A stretch of 64,000 bases of DNA from Hygrophila difformis (GCA_030278955.1 JAOANR010000003.1:60133628-60197627), one strand, 5' to 3'. Counted from the first letter of the stretch, positions 47,294 to 60,487 are shown. Program-made: numbers and translations. The notes: generated from the sequence alone by a model not told the origin.

Positions 47294-49967
47294 ATGTGCG
47301 CTGCAAAATGCGCAAATCCCATGATTTCTGCCGATCCCTTCCCCCGCCAATTTAGGGCTTCGATTCAACACCCTGCTGCTAATCTGATGCGGAGCTTCAA
47401 TTGTGTTCATTCGCTGCCTCTGCGCCCTCGTCACTCCACCTCCGCTCCGCGGGTTTGGGTTTCCAAATTCACTACCAGATCGCCGTTTGCTCATAGCTCA
47501 ACCCTTCGGGCTGCGAATACTCATCAGAGCTTATCGACCAAGGTAAATAGTTATGTAAATGTTGTGAATTTCTGGTTACTGTTATTGATTTTTGCTGTCA
47601 GTGGAGTGGGTTTCATTTGCTGTGGAGTTCTACTTGTGTTATGTGTAGGATTATTCTCTCTTTGTATGTGGGTTAATGTCTCAATGGAGGTTTTTCCTTT
47701 TTGTAATGTTTCTAGTGATCAGATGATAAGCATTGAAATCCAACATAGTTGATTTCTGCGTGCACATAATATGAAAAATATGCTGTCCTGCACTGGTTTT
47801 TAATTTTGAGCCCATTTATGAGCCACGGATTCATTTACTGTTATCTACTATGAATTTTTGAAGTGTATCAGTGTAGTATGGTTTTTGTGGATATGAAGTG
47901 GTCCAGTGATTGTTACTGATGCTTTCATGTATTTTGTTGTTGAATTTTATTTATTGTGTCTCAGAAGTGGAAAATCTTGTGTTTTCGGCATGATGAAACT
48001 GCTCCTGGCAATTTGAATCAAGAGTCTTCAGGCGAACTTCTGCATGAATCAGATAATTCGGAAATTCATAAACCCAATGTTGAGAGAAGAAGCTGGATTG
48101 CAAAGGTTGCAGAGGTGAGTATGTCTCCCTTTACTTTGTATGATATTCTTGAAATTAGTTGTTCTGTAATCCAGATTATTTTGATGTTGAGCATTAGCAG
48201 TGTGTATTTCTAAGATCCTTTTTCTTATAGCAGCTTATTTCCCTCTTGTTGGACGAGTTTCAAGCAATATATCTGTTTTCGTTTTTTCTTTTTGTTTTTT
48301 TAAGGATGAAACTTATTTGATCGCGATTTTTGGTTATATTTATTTTTGGCTTTTTCAAATAAATTACCTACACGTCTATTATTGTTAATAGTTGGCTTTA
48401 ATGGATTAAGGTTATTTCTATCTGAAGAGTCATAAAGTATTGCTAGATTATTCTCCCAAAAGAATCTATTGTCTAGGAAATCCATGAAAAACAAATAAGG
48501 AACTAGATAAGGGTGTTGAATTGTTCTGTGTCATTTGTTGGCAAGTTCAATATTAGAATCTGGATGATTTATTTCTATTTTTATAATCTGCAGATCCTCT
48601 ATAGTTGGTACGTCTTGTTTATATATAATTCAGGCTTATGCTTTTGAATGATTGAATTTTGATACAGTGCGTACCCCAGTGGTGTACACTAGGTGCAGGG
48701 AGTAAGGGATCTCTACTTTTGGCCTGTTATAGCTTTATGATGTAGTTGTAGCTTTTGTAAGCATCTGTTAGTTAGTTTTTGAGGTCCTGTGTGTAGCTTA
48801 TGAGTAGGGGGTTTGTAGCCTTGTTTGGGGTATTCTCTTTTGTGAGAATAAAAGTCAGCCTTAGGCTGGGCAGGGGAGGAAAACCGGGAGTCTTTTTTCA
48901 ATCTTTCTTCCCAACCTTCTTTTTCAACCAAACTCCCATCAAGTTTACATGGTATAAATTATAATAGAATAATTTCATGGCTAGAAATTGTGTTTTCAAT
49001 CTTTTATATTGCAAAGTATCTGGTGATTATAGGAATGTCAAAATAAGATGGACTGAATTTTAATTAATATGGGGATTTCTTGATACTATTTTCAGATTAC
49101 CGGTGCGCTGTTTAGCGTAACTGGGAAACCATGGACTGTACCGTGGACTGCAGAGACCATTCTAAAGGTAACGTTCTCTTAGGTCTATTATAGTATTCTT
49201 CCATTTTGCTTGAGTGTTGGTGAAAATCAGTACATTACCATTTCAACAATTGTGATCTTTGAAAGAAATCTCACATTGTTAATGTGGCGATGACATAGGT
49301 GACACTCCTCTGGATTGTATCATTCTGGTTTGTGGGATCATGGATGATCCCATTTGGGGCACATATTGTTGGCTTCAACAAGGAATCATTAACTTTCAGA
49401 GGGCAGGCATTGTTCAGCCTTCTTACAGATGTGACCGAAGGCCTTGCTGGAATTTTAATTCTTCATCGGTGTTTGTCTCAATTCCGTCCTCTTCCTTCTG
49501 ATTGGTTCAAATTTAGCCTAAGAGGAAAATGGATGATTGATGTATTGCTTGGATGCTTTATGTTTCCATTGGTAAACTGTCTCTCCCAGTTCAACCTAGA
49601 TTTGTTGCCCGTACTACCTTCTACCCCTGTCACGCTCTCCAGTGTGGAGCAATCAATAATGGCACGGGATCCTATTGCAATGGGTCTTTACGCACTTGTA
49701 CTTGTTGTATGTGCTCCTCTGTGGGAGGAAATTGTGTTTCGAGGCTTCCTTCTGCCTTCCTTGACTAAATACATGCCGGTTTGGTGCTCCATCTTAGTCA
49801 GTTCATTTGCCTTTGCATTGGCGCATTTTAATGTACAAAGGATGCTACCGCTGATCTTCCTTGGGGTTGTGATGGGCGTAACTTATGCAAGGTCAAGGAA
49901 CCTGCTGCCATCCATGCTTTTGCACAGTCTGTGGAACGGTTTTGTGTTTCTGGACCTGATGAAGTGA
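47294..49967 (+). CDS. CPBP (CAAX/Abi-type) intramembrane protease, probably plastid-targeted
   Basis: Exons 47294-47542, 47965-48114, 49096-49167, 49299-49967 join in frame to 379 residues. The first 80 residues are rich in Arg, Ser and Ala with few acids, as in a chloroplast transit peptide. The C-terminal half is a multi-pass membrane domain with the family motifs: Glu300-Glu301 and Arg305 in WEEIVFRGFLL, His333 in FALAHF, and His366 with Asn370 in LLHSLWNGF. These residues hold the metal or nucleophilic water in CPBP glutamyl proteases. Plant members are plastid or ER proteins of largely unknown substrate. Intron 2 (48115-49095) carries a possible LTR relic. Start ATG 47294 is the first in the frame; the long pyrimidine-rich leader before it is probably 5' UTR. 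Confidence 0.9.
48700..48957 (+). mobile_element. Possible LTR relic in an intron
   Basis: T-rich DNA with AATAAAAG (48847) and a closing AAGTTTACATGGTAT that looks like a Copia LTR end plus the first bases of a primer site. No partner or duplication found. Confidence 0.3.
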
Positions 49968-50802
49968 AGCACACTCCATTTCACATACTAATCTGTATGT
50001 AGTTGATGTAGCATCTTTCAAGCAGAGCTGAAAGAACCGTGCATGCCTTCGAAGCTGTTATTACAATGCTCCAAAAGGGACAGTTCCAATCCTATATTAT
50101 CTGTTGCATGAAGCAATCCGGTGAACTTATTCGGTGATGTGAGGGAAAACCCATAGAAGATCACACCACAATCTGAGCTTTTATGTTGTAATATTCAGCA
50201 CCATATCTCTGTCTTTGTATGATGCAAAGTTGTATATTTCAGGAATAATAGTGAATGAATTCCCATCTGTATTCTTCTATTCTTTTCAGCAAAGGATCTC
50301 TATTGATGATTGCCTTTCTTGTATTGAATTCCATACCACTATCTTCTTTCTTGTTTGCTATCATATACAGATTCATTGAGGTGGAAGCTCTGATTGTTAT
50401 TTTTAAAAACCCAGTACTGCTCTATTATTTGCCATTTCTTGGTGCAATGCGTGAAAACCAGTAAGAAAGATTGGTGAACAAAAGGTCACCCAATGCAATC
50501 AGTCATCTCAGTTAGAAGGGGAAGGGCCAAACCAACGGCAACTTACCTGGTCAGATAACCTCATTGTATGTGTGGGTGTCAAAATTAAAACTTATTTTTA
50601 TTACAAGAAGATGAATGGTTACTGTCTTAACTCTTAATAGGTGATGTCGAATCATCATAAATGACAGGCCCATAGTAAGTACGCTGTATGCATAGTAAAA
50701 TTACTTCATTATGTAGGAACAGAATTTTCTATAAGAAAAACCTGATAAATTTTAACAAAAAGTTAGATTAAGGAGTAATTTCTACTGGTAATTTAATCAA
50801 AA
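49968..50802. other. CPBP protease 3' UTR and intergenic DNA
   Basis: Probable 3' UTR to about 50250; no gene after it before the tRNA. Confidence 0.5.
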
Positions 50803-50886
50803 TGTCAGAAGTGGGATTTGAACCCACGCCCTCGTTAGAAGACCAGAACTTGAGTCTGGCGCCTTAGACCACTCGGCCATCCTGAC
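50803..50886 (-). tRNA. tRNA-Leu (anticodon CAA)
   Basis: 84 nt on the minus strand with the long variable arm of class II tRNAs. Acceptor GTCAGGA pairs with TCTGAC; D arm TGGCCGAGTGGTCTAAGGC; anticodon arm CCAGA-CTCAAGT-TCTGG; T arm GTGGGTTCAAATCCCAC. A TTTT terminator follows directly. No intron. Confidence 0.95.
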
Positions 50887-51370
50887 TGTTGTAACATTCT
50901 TCATCAATAAAATATTATTATTAATACTTTTTCATTTGCGTCAGGAAACCCTAAAAAAGAGAGGAGAAGCATGGAATGGAAGTACCTCGGGAACCTCGAG
51001 TTGTCCTCACTCATCTTACTACGGAGTACTGTATTACACAACGGACTTCCCCAAAATAGACAATTGCATTTATATTATATATATTCTCGGCAATCTAGAC
51101 GATAAGGTAGACAGAGATGCCCACACCATATGTATATATATAAATAATGCACATGCAGCAGCCTGATCGATGATACTCAGAAGGCAAGCGCAACTTCCAT
51201 TTCTCGTCTGTCGTCGCCATTGGCTGTCCCTCTCGGCGCACCACATTGCTATATACCACCATTTTTGCTGACAACTGGGCTTCAATCACTCCTCATTTTT
51301 TTCTCCTGTTGCCATTTTGGTCGTTTCCTTAATTAATTACAACCTCTCGATCTTTTATATATGGAGCTTC
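50887..51370. other. Intergenic DNA
   Basis: No recognisable gene or element. Confidence 0.5.
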
Positions 51371-51522
51371 AATGATATTTAGAATAACGATTCTTCTTAA
51401 TGTGTTTTATTTTTGAAACTACCGCATTTTATGCATAGATGTTCCTTCTTAATGATTTTTCGGGGAAAAACACATTAAGAATGAATCGTTTGGAAGAGGT
51501 TGGCTGAATTCTAAATATCATT
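51371..51522. repeat. Imperfect foldback
   Basis: AATGATATTTAGAAT...CTTAATGTGTTTTA on the left is repeated inverted on the right (AAAACACATTAAGAATG...ATTCTAAATATCATT), with about 15 bp extra in the right arm. It could be a small foldback element or a hairpin source. Confidence 0.6.
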
Positions 51523-52092
51523 AATTAATTTAAATTTGAGATACTAATTCAACCAATTGATGAAGACTCACATATTTAACCAATTAATGATAAGCTGAGT
51601 GACAAATATTCATATAAATATAGTGGCATATACAATTCAATACATAAATAATATGGACATTGTAACACCCCTCATCGAGATAATATTTATCTCGAAAATA
51701 ATATGGAGGACATTGTAACACCCTGCTACCTGAATGAGTATTCATGACTCTTAATATCATGCTAGAAAAATATGAATATGGGATTCCAATCTAAAATTAA
51801 TTTATAGTAGATGAGGTGAGATTCATCTCGAAAATAAAGTGTGGAGGGTGGTATCCCAACATACAACATCTCGAAAATAAGGTGTGGAGGATAGTATCCC
51901 AAACATACAACATTAGGAGACATTGTAACACTCGAGATAACTTGACTCTGATATGATATTAGGAAAAAAAATGTATCTAGGATTCTAATCTAAAATTAAT
52001 TGATAATTGGTGAAATACCACGGATTTATATTGATAAGGTGACATCTCTAACATAGATCATTGACATTATAACAAAATGAAATATGTGACGC
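51523..52092. other. Intergenic DNA with short local repeats
   Basis: The phrase ACATTGTAACACC recurs (about 51658, 51713) and ATCTCGAAAATAA recurs (about 51690, 51820, 51870). It looks like local duplication of a short unit; no gene. Confidence 0.5.
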
Positions 52093-52101
52093 TTTATATA
52101 G

Positions 52102-52701
52102 GGAGAAGTTAGGGTGCAATCAAGATATTTGTCTTGATGTACTGCGGCCTTTCAGAGCCGTTGATTCACTTTGTAAATCGACGGTTGAAATTAACTTAAA
52201 GGGTAAAAATATAATTTTGTCATATTACTCCAAAATATACTTAGTACATTTCAGCGACAATTTATATTTCAGCCATTTGTTAATATTTCAGCGACATACA
52301 TAATGTTTTCAGCGCGGCTTCTGTATATTTCAGCGACGAAGTATAGTACTATATTTCAGCGATGTAATATAGTATATTTCAGCGACATGCTATAGTGTTT
52401 TTCAACAACTTGATAATGTTCATTTCAGTAACTTCATAAACGTTGAAACTTCAATTATTTGGTTTATCATATTTCAGCGATGAGCTGTATATATTTCAGC
52501 AACGTAATGGTGTATTTCAGCGATGGACTATGTGTATTTCAGCGACATGCGAGAATATTTTCAGCGATAGCAACCTACGTATATTTCAGTGACTTGAACG
52601 TTTTATATTTTTTGAACAATTTTACCCTTATACATTTTGAACAATTGAATTTAAATGAATGGTTGAGATTGTCCTCTGCGTATTTCACCGCAACCAATCC
52701 C
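52102..52701. mobile_element. Mutator-like non-autonomous element with an internal TTTCAG array
   Basis: 600 bp flanked by the perfect 9-bp duplication CTTTATATA (52093-52101 and 52702-52710), the length used by Mutator-like elements. The ends are only weakly inverted (GGGAGAAGTTAGGGTGCAAT against GGGATTGGTTGCGGTGAAAT). From 52230 to 52600 TTTCAG occurs 14 times, mostly as ATTTCAGCGA(C/T), roughly every 20-30 bp. Confidence 0.7.
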
Positions 52702-52710
52702 CTTTATATA

Positions 52711-53253
52711 AATCATTGACATAGAAAAGGGTTAGAAAAAAAATTACCAGGAGTAATAATTAATTAATGTAAAAGATTTTGCTGATGTCATCCAAATTAA
52801 AAGTCGGCTGTGGTAAGTCGCCAGGTCACGCCACGGATGGCGGACACGTGGCGCGCAATCCGAGTAACCGCCTGAGAAAGCGGGAATCAACCACTGCCCG
52901 CTATATCTCAAGAAACGGAAACCAAAAACTACTATTTCATATACATTTCCACGATCGTCAAGCAGGATTTCTTCTTTTTTCCTTTTGTGATCGGAATTGG
53001 TTTCTTCCCGCGGCAGAAGAAACACATGAAATTAATCGCTGCTTTACTCTCTGTTTCTGAGGGCTCATTATTATTATTCTTACGATTTTGTTCTTTCACG
53101 CATGTGTGGTGAAATTTTGAGGATTAGGGATTTGTTCGAATGGAGGGCGGTGGAGTCGTTTCATGCTGTATCGATTTTGTAACGGTTAATGTTTTTAAAT
53201 TATAGGTTATTGTGCTAGTTTCAATTTGTTTGGATATTTTTTGTGGTGAAGAA
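52711..53253 (+). promoter_or_regulatory. Upstream region of the AAA+ ATPase gene
   Basis: Non-coding region between the Mutator-like element and the ATG, including the G-box-like motif. The local GC content is higher around 52800-52900. An intron in the 5' UTR is possible but not provable here. Confidence 0.4.
52844..52852. promoter_or_regulatory. G-box/ABRE-like motif
   Basis: ACACGTGGC, a strong bZIP/bHLH-type site, about 400 bp upstream of the AAA+ ATPase start codon. Binding is not shown. Confidence 0.45.
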
Positions 53254-56200
53254 ATGGAATCGAAGCAAGTGTGGATGTCGGCGTTGGGGGTGGGGATTGG
53301 GGTCGGGGTGGGGCTTGGTTTGGGATCCCAAGCTGTCAGCAAATGGACCAGCGGAGATACGCCCACCGCCGGCGTTACGCCGGAGATAATGGAGCGAGAG
53401 ATGTTTAATCTCCTCTCTAATGGAAAAGATAGCACTGTTACCTTTGATAAATTTCCTTATTTCCTAAGGTACATGTCGCGGTAAAAGATGTCCTTTCTTA
53501 ATTAACATTGCTGCTATGCCTTCATATCTGGTTTTGCTTGGTAATGTTGAGGTTAACAGTTTGTGTATGGCCTTTTGTTTTTATTTTCTTGTATTTTTCG
53601 CTATATATACATACTATGTTCATTTAGAACTTTCCATCCTTTTGTGACACGGTAGCCATGATTTTCAAAGTTTACTATATTGTAGTGTTTCCGGTTATTG
53701 ATGATGTGCTAAAAATGGTGATATGGTTTTCAAGAGTATAAATGCTCTGTTATAAGTTTATTGCGAAAACCATCATCCAACGCTTATTAATATAAGGTCT
53801 AAATATACGATAAATTAAGCAATTAAGCGTTCCTGGTTGAGGCAATTTGATGTTAAAACTAATTTTTGTTGGGTTGCCTTGAATAATGTTCGTGGTCGGG
53901 GGACTAATTTTATTCTTCTGCACACTTACAGTGAACAAACAAGAGTCTTGTTAACTAGTGCAGCGGTTGTCCATTTGCAAAAAATTGATTTTGCTAGGCA
54001 TATGCGAAACCTCTCTCCAGCAAGTCGGACGATTTTGTTATCTGGTCCGGCTGGTAGGTTGAGAAGTTTTTGAGATATTTGATTATTTTGTCCATTCTTT
54101 TGCATCTTATAGGCTGTTCTAACCCCTTTTTCCATCTTGTGCCAGAGATGTATCAGCAAATGCTTGCCAAGGCTTTGACTCATTATTTTGAGGCAAAGTT
54201 GTTGCTGTTGGATCTAACTGATTTTTCGCTGAAGGTGAATGGACCGTGAATCGGGTTCAGCTGATTATTATTTTAGTTTTTGTAGTATTGTAATCTTTTT
54301 CTGAACTTGAAGTGTGTACTTTGAGCAGATTCAAAGCAAGTATGGGAGTAATAATCAATCTGTAAGTTGATAAATTATGTATTGTGTTCATATTTTTGAT
54401 ATGATTTGTGACGGTCTGTTTTCCTGTTTTACATTTTCTTTCTGTTGAACATCTCTGCTGTAGACTTTCAAAAGGTCTTCATCTGCAACAACATTGAGCC
54501 GGATGTCTGAATTACTGGGGTCCTTTTCCCTAATTAAACCAAATCAGGGCTTTGCGGGTAAGACTGGCTTCTTTTCTTTGTTTTTGGATGCTGCCAATTG
54601 TGCTCAACTCAGACAAATCATTTCAAGGTTTTATTGCACTCCGTGTTTTTCTCCAATTGCACAAGCTTGCATTTGTGACTTCAAGTTCATAAGGCACTAG
54701 CGATGTATGACAACCTTAACTAGCGATGTGTTGGCACTGACCAGCACAATGTTTTTCTAATAGAACACCCATACCATTTTTGGCTCAATGTAGTAAATCA
54801 TCTACCGTGGGATACCATTTTGTAAAAAAATGTTGAATGCCCTTTTTGACGGGAATTTGTAATTGCCATATTTGATTGAAACAAAAAATGCACAATTCAA
54901 TTATATTTAAATGTTGATATGGTTTATGTGTAGTCTTTGTGTATTTAGATTCCTTAGCTGATGGTGAATGTTGCTACGTGATTTTATGATTTGAGAGCAC
55001 TGCACCTTAATAATTTTATGTTGAGATTCTTGGATCTATGTTTTCATTTGTATAAATGAATAACTATATGCTGATATATAATGCCAACTCTTCTTATGTG
55101 ATTCTTATAGCTGCCCAGTGCATGTTTTTATTTATTTATTTCCATATTTACCTGGACTTTCTGTTCATTACAGGTACACTTCGTAGGCAAAGCAGCGGAG
55201 TCGATCTTCAAACGATGTTTGTATACTTTTCCAAATGTTCATTAATGTATTCAGTTGTTTTTTTATGTCATAATTTAGCATGCTGTGTGTGAAGTGGACA
55301 AGAAAACTCTAAACCTGGGAAGCTCCGTAGAAATGCGTCTTCAGCAAGTGTCAATAGCCTTGGTTCTGCTTCTTCATTTTCAGGTTTTCAATTAAACCAT
55401 TCTTGTTGGGAAAATGCATGGTGAAGAATGAAGATTCACAAAATACGTAAAGCTTTCACTTATGAGCAATTAAAAAACCAAATAGATCAGATGTATTTGT
55501 AAGTTGTAACTGATATTCAGAACCATACAACTCATTGAATATGGGAAAAAAGATATAAATCAATCATCTATATTAGGTTGGGAGAAATACTATAATCTAA
55601 GATAGTGTAAATACTATAATCTAAGATAGTGTAATTCACCCGTTCATTTCTTTGCTTCCTTATTCTTCGCATTTTTGTTTGTTCTACTAACGATCATGAT
55701 CTTTACTTTCCAGATCAACCTCAGCGCGCGAGCAGCTGGTGTGTTGATGATAAACTTTTTATGCACACACTCTACAGGGTATGAAAATACCTTCTTGTCA
55801 TATATTTCTGAAAAAGGTTTTCAAATTTTTATTTCAGTTAAAATTTCACGAATGGAGCGTATTTCTGACTTTGTTATATACTTGAGCTTACTAAACTTTA
55901 CAATTTGGCATCAATGGTGCAGGTCCTTGTTAAAGTATCAAAGATGAGTCCTGTAGTCCTCTATCTGAGGGACGTTGACAGGCTTCTCTGCAAGTCACAG
56001 ACGATGTATATCTTATTCCAAAAAATATTGAAGAAATTATCTGGACCCATACTGATCCTTGGTTCAAAAATTGTTACCCCAGAAAGTGATTTTAGATTAA
56101 TTGATGAGAAAGTTGCTTCCATATTCCCTTACAATATCGAAATAAAGCCTCCAGAAGATGAAAATCACCTTGTGAGCTGGAAGGCTCAGCTGGAGGAGGA

Positions 56201-58380
56201 TATGAAGATGATCCAGTACCAGGATAATAAGAATCACATAATAGAGGTACTTGCGGCTAATGATCTTGACTGTGATGATCTCGGGTCTATCTGTTTGGCA
56301 GACACGATAATTCTTGGTGACTATATTGAAGAAATTGTGGTATCGGCTGTCTCTTACCATTTGATGAATACAAAAGAACCTGAATACAGAAATGGGAAAC
56401 TTGTTATATCATCAAAAAGGTGTAGTTCTTTGATATGAATTTATGCCGATGTTTTAAAGGCACATTGCATATAGTATAACTTGCAATTATGGTGTTCTGT
56501 AGTTTGTCTCATGGATTGAGTATTTTTCAAGAAGAGAAATCATCGAAGTTGGAACCACAAGCTGAAATGCCTAAGGTTGGTCCTTTTGAAACATTGGGGG
56601 ATATATTAAGTTGGAATATTTTTATGTGATAATCTTTCATAAATAATAGGACTCAAATGCAAAGGAAGGAGAATCTGTAACTATACCAGTGGCTGGCTCA
56701 AAGCCTGAAACCAAGCCTGAAACAAAGCCTGAAACCAAGCCCGAAAACTCTGTAGCAGAAACCAAGAACGAAGATCCACCTGTGTCAAAAGCTCCAGTAA
56801 GGCAAATAATTTATTCTCTATTCTGATGATCCTATAGGTTTTATATGTGATCTTGGAGCCATCCTTAGAATAGTCAAATGGTGTTTTAGTTCCTCTTGTT
56901 TATTAACATGGTTAATGCCAGGTGCAATTTGACAGTTGCTCTTCTTTCTTTTCTCTTTTACTTGTTACAGGAAGTCCCTCCAGACAACGAATTTGAAAAG
57001 CGCATACGGCCCGAGGTCATCCCAGCAAATCAAATTGGTGTGTCGTTCGCAGATATAGGTGCCCTAGATGACGTTAAAGAATCACTTCAGGAGTTAGTCA
57101 TGTTGCCTCTCAGAAGACCAGACCTTTTCGAAGGTGGTCTTTTGAAACCCTGCCGAGGGATACTGCTTTTTGGGCCTCCTGGTACAGGAAAGACCATGCT
57201 TGCCAAGGCCATAGCTAATGAAGCCGGAGCAAGCTTTATTAATGCTTCGATGTCTACCATTACTTCAAAGTGGTTTGGTGAAGATGAAAAGAATGTTAGA
57301 GCCTTGTTCACTCTTGCAGCGAAAGTCTCACCGACTATTATATTTGTTGATGAAGTTGATAGCATGCTTGGACAGCGGAATAGAGCTGGGGAGCATGAGG
57401 CAATGAGGAAGATAAAAAATGAGTTCATGACTCAGTGGGACGGGCTGTTGACAAAACCTGGTGAAAGAATACTAGTACTTGCTGCAACCAACAGACCGTT
57501 TGATCTCGATGAAGCAATCATCAGACGCTTTGAAAGAAGGTATTGATACATTTCGGAGTCAAGCAATGTCTCTCTTAATAAAGGGCAATTTATGTTCTTT
57601 TTTAAGCCACGACTCACGAGTATTAAAGATGCAACTTCTATGTGATCCAGAATCATGGTGGGTTTACCATCTGTGGAGAACAGAGAGAAGATCTTACGGA
57701 CATTGTTATCCAAAGACAGGGTTGACGAAAGTTTAGACTTCGGGGAGCTGGCAAAAATGACTGAAGGATTCTCCGGGAGTGATTTGAAGGTATCTTTATT
57801 ATCGAATTATTTGCCTATTAATTTAGAATGATTGCATGTTTATGCTCAACAAGATAATTTTGAAACAGAATTTATGCGTCACTGCTGCTTACCGACCAAT
57901 CCGAGATTTGATACAGAAAGAGAGACAAAAAGATCAGGTGCACATTGAACTATACTAGCTAGCTTATTATGTCAATTGGATAGTGTTTTCATAATTGGTT
58001 TGCATCTTCATTATAATAGGAAAAGAAGAAAAAGGCCGAGGCAGGGCAGCATGCAGAAAACGAGGACGAGAAAGACAGGAAAATCACCATCAGGCCTTTG
58101 AATATGGCAGATCTCAAAGAAGCAAAAAATCAGGTGCAAATTGTTGTGAATGCTTAATCTCTGTGGCATTGCCTAATTTTTCTGTACCCAGAATCTGTTG
58201 GTCTTGGGATCATATTAAAGTGTTATTAAGCAGCCACTTATTGTTGTTTATAATGATGAAAAACAGATTGCTGCTAGCTTTGCTGCTGAAGGGTCCATAA
58301 TGGCAGAGCTAAAGCAATGGAACGACTTGTACGGTGAAGGTGGCTCAAGGAAGAAGGAGCAATTGTCTTACTTCTTGTGA
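53254..58380 (+). CDS. AAA+ ATPase, DAA1-like (plant Msp1/spastin-related group)
   Basis: Sixteen exons join in frame to 823 residues: 53254-53468, 53932-54053, 54146-54234, 54329-54361, 54464-54557, 55174-55216, 55295-55383, 55714-55778, 55923-56419, 56503-56575, 56650-56796, 56971-57539, 57651-57789, 57869-57937, 58020-58133, 58267-58380. A Gly-rich hydrophobic N-terminus (SALGVGIGVGVGLGLG) suggests a membrane anchor. An N-terminal degenerate AAA-like region has ILLSGPAG. The C-terminal AAA domain has Walker A GPPGTGKT (57172-57195), Walker B IIFVDEVDS, sensor AATNRP, Arg fingers RRFERR, and the C-terminal GGSRKKEQLSYFL. The architecture matches Arabidopsis DAA1 (At1g64110) and relatives. 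Cellular role in plants is poorly known. A KPET repeat occurs in exon 11. Small exon 7 rests on an AAG acceptor and is the least certain border. Confidence 0.92.
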
Positions 58381-58576
58381 GATAAGCACAACCCTGAAAA
58401 TGATCTCAAGATGGATCAAACAGAAAGTGAAGTATTCCTACATGATATACACAATCTATATTGCATGAAAGCTTTGAAATCTGTCTTCACAGACAACACG
58501 TTGTTACTTAACGTGTCCTAGTGTTCTTTTTAGAATTTTACACTCCCTCTTCTCCTTCTCCTCCTAATTCTTCTTC

Positions 58577-58607
<31 letters not shown>

Positions 58608-59026
58608 ATATTTAATTTTCCTTTTTGTAAGATTTGGGTTTGATTTTAGAGGGTTATGTCTGTGTGTAGTTGTAGGCATGTATTTTATTAAGATGTTCTA
58701 TTATGATTGACATCCCAGAAGAGCCCCTAATCATGTTCGCTACAAAATTTTATTCACAATTGTAATAAATATGAGTCCACGAGTGGTGTTGTAAATCTGA
58801 TTTCTATTTTCTTTGGTGATGAGTAATTAAAAGATATAATTATAAGATAAATGCTTTATTATTCCACCTATAATTAATATATATCGTCATTTTTCTTTTT
58901 TTTTTTCTTTTTTTTTTCTTTTAAAAAAATGAGATTCAAAGGGGACTAGGATTTGATATGGGTTTCACGTTCCTTTTTAAGCCTGTATATAAATTAAGTA
59001 GGATAGGCTAATTGGTAAAGAGCATA
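58381..59026. other. ATPase 3' UTR and intergenic DNA
   Basis: Contains a T run at about 58576-58599 and poly(T)/(CT) at 58890-58925. No gene seen. Confidence 0.55.
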
Positions 59027-59034
59027 TCCATGGG

Positions 59035-59207
59035 CAGTGGCCGACTTACCTTTAGGCCAGGTGGGGCCAAGGCCCCACCTCATATTAAAAAAAAAATCTA
59101 TTACTTTTTTACTTTTTTTTTCACCAATTTTTTTTTCTATACTTATGATTAAAAAAAAATATATATGTCCCGGCTCTACCTGTCGAAAAATTCTGGGTCC
59201 GCCACTG
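59035..59207. mobile_element. hAT MITE (CAGTGGCGGA family)
   Basis: 173 bp; ends CAGTGGCCGACTTAC and CAGTGGCGGACCCAG on opposite strands; perfect 8-bp duplication TCCATGGG (59027-59034 and 59208-59215). It is a short relative of 21689-22440, reversed (the GGCCAGGTGGGGCC block is at the opposite end). Confidence 0.93.
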
Positions 59208-59454
59208 TCCATGGGTACTCTAATTCTGAATATTACAAACCAAGGGACTAAGCATGCAAGTCGCTGGCTGGACAACACCTCATCTATCAATCTGAGGGTG
59301 AGGGCCGAATAAAAACATGCTCGAGAACAATTGTGATCCAGAAGTCAATAACGGTCAGCTGCAAAGTTGGCAGCAGCCCGAATCCAACTTGTCGTCCAAC
59401 CATGTGTCGATTGACTCCCCAAATTCGATCGGCTTTCCTGTTGAGTCAAGTTTT

Positions 59455-60441
59455 TGTTGGAAGTTCAAAACCGATGATTGAACCTAGCGTATAGAACTTC
59501 TTCTAGGGTTTTTGATGTCAGTCTATTCATGAAGAGAAGAAAGAAGAGTTCAAGCTAGCAACAAGTCCAACAGCTCTATTCAGATATTGGGGGATGTGTA
59601 CTAACAATTTCTTGCAGGATAATCACTCCCATATCTGGAATAGAGCTGTTACTCTAAACCAAAGAAGATCCCAACGGCCCTTTCCTCATTTGGTAAAAAT
59701 ATTCAAAGCAGCTTGTGGATCGTTGGGTTTAAGTCAGAAATTTCGAATTGGAAGTGCTTAGAGAATTACTATTCAATCTTTCCATCACTCGAATATCTCT
59801 CGAGCTCCCAAGTTCTCTCAAGGAGCAAAAAACCCCTCTTGACGAGCAGCCTCTTGTAAACTGATTCTATATGTTGCTGCAAATCGGATTGCCTTGGACA
59901 CTTTGTGCTGACCTGTGTTCTTAACCTTTGAGTGTCTGGAGTATTCATTCAAAGGGTTAAAAGTCCAAGGCGATTCAAGAAGACTCCACCATCTATATCT
60001 TGTTTATCTTTCTCGGAGGTGGTGCTTCACAGGTTTCTTCAAAGGGAGCTCAAAGTGGGAAGCTTTGAGGGGTTGCCTAGGTGGTGATACCTGTTCAGAA
60101 ACTGGGAAGGTTCCTGAATCAACAACCGACCATTTGAAGATTGGAGTGAAGGCATTGTTACATATTTTGCTTATGTGTGTGGTAGTGTACCATGGTTGAA
60201 ACACATAGTAAAATATTCTCCTGGATTGGTATCCCCCAGATGTTGGCCGAAGGCCGAACTGGGTCAAGAACCCTTTGTGTCTCATTTACTCTTTATGCTT
60301 GTTGATTGTTTGTTTTATTCCGTTGTGCATGATTAACTAGCTTACATTGGTTTACTTAATCTGTGTGTTCACTGTGTTAAATTGAACTTGGTTCTTTGAA
60401 CACTGCATAAAGAGAACTTGCTAAGTGGTGTGGACCTAACA
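59455..60441 (+). repeat. Probable Copia LTR
   Basis: TGTTGGAAG...GACCTAACA, about 987 bp, followed after two bases by TGGCATCATAGCC (60444-60456), a degraded version of the initiator tRNA-Met primer site TGGTATCAGAGCC. No second LTR in the window to confirm the left border. Confidence 0.5.
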
Positions 60442-60487
60442 AGTGGCATCATAGCCACACTCTGTCTAAAGAGATCCAGCTAGCAAA

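Noticed and set aside
53837..54073. Extra coding exon reading from 53837
   Set aside because: The protein family match starts at the acceptor at 53932; the upstream part is intron.
58994..59312. Frames of 90-98 codons on both strands
   Set aside because: They cross the hAT MITE at 59035-59207 and have no family match.
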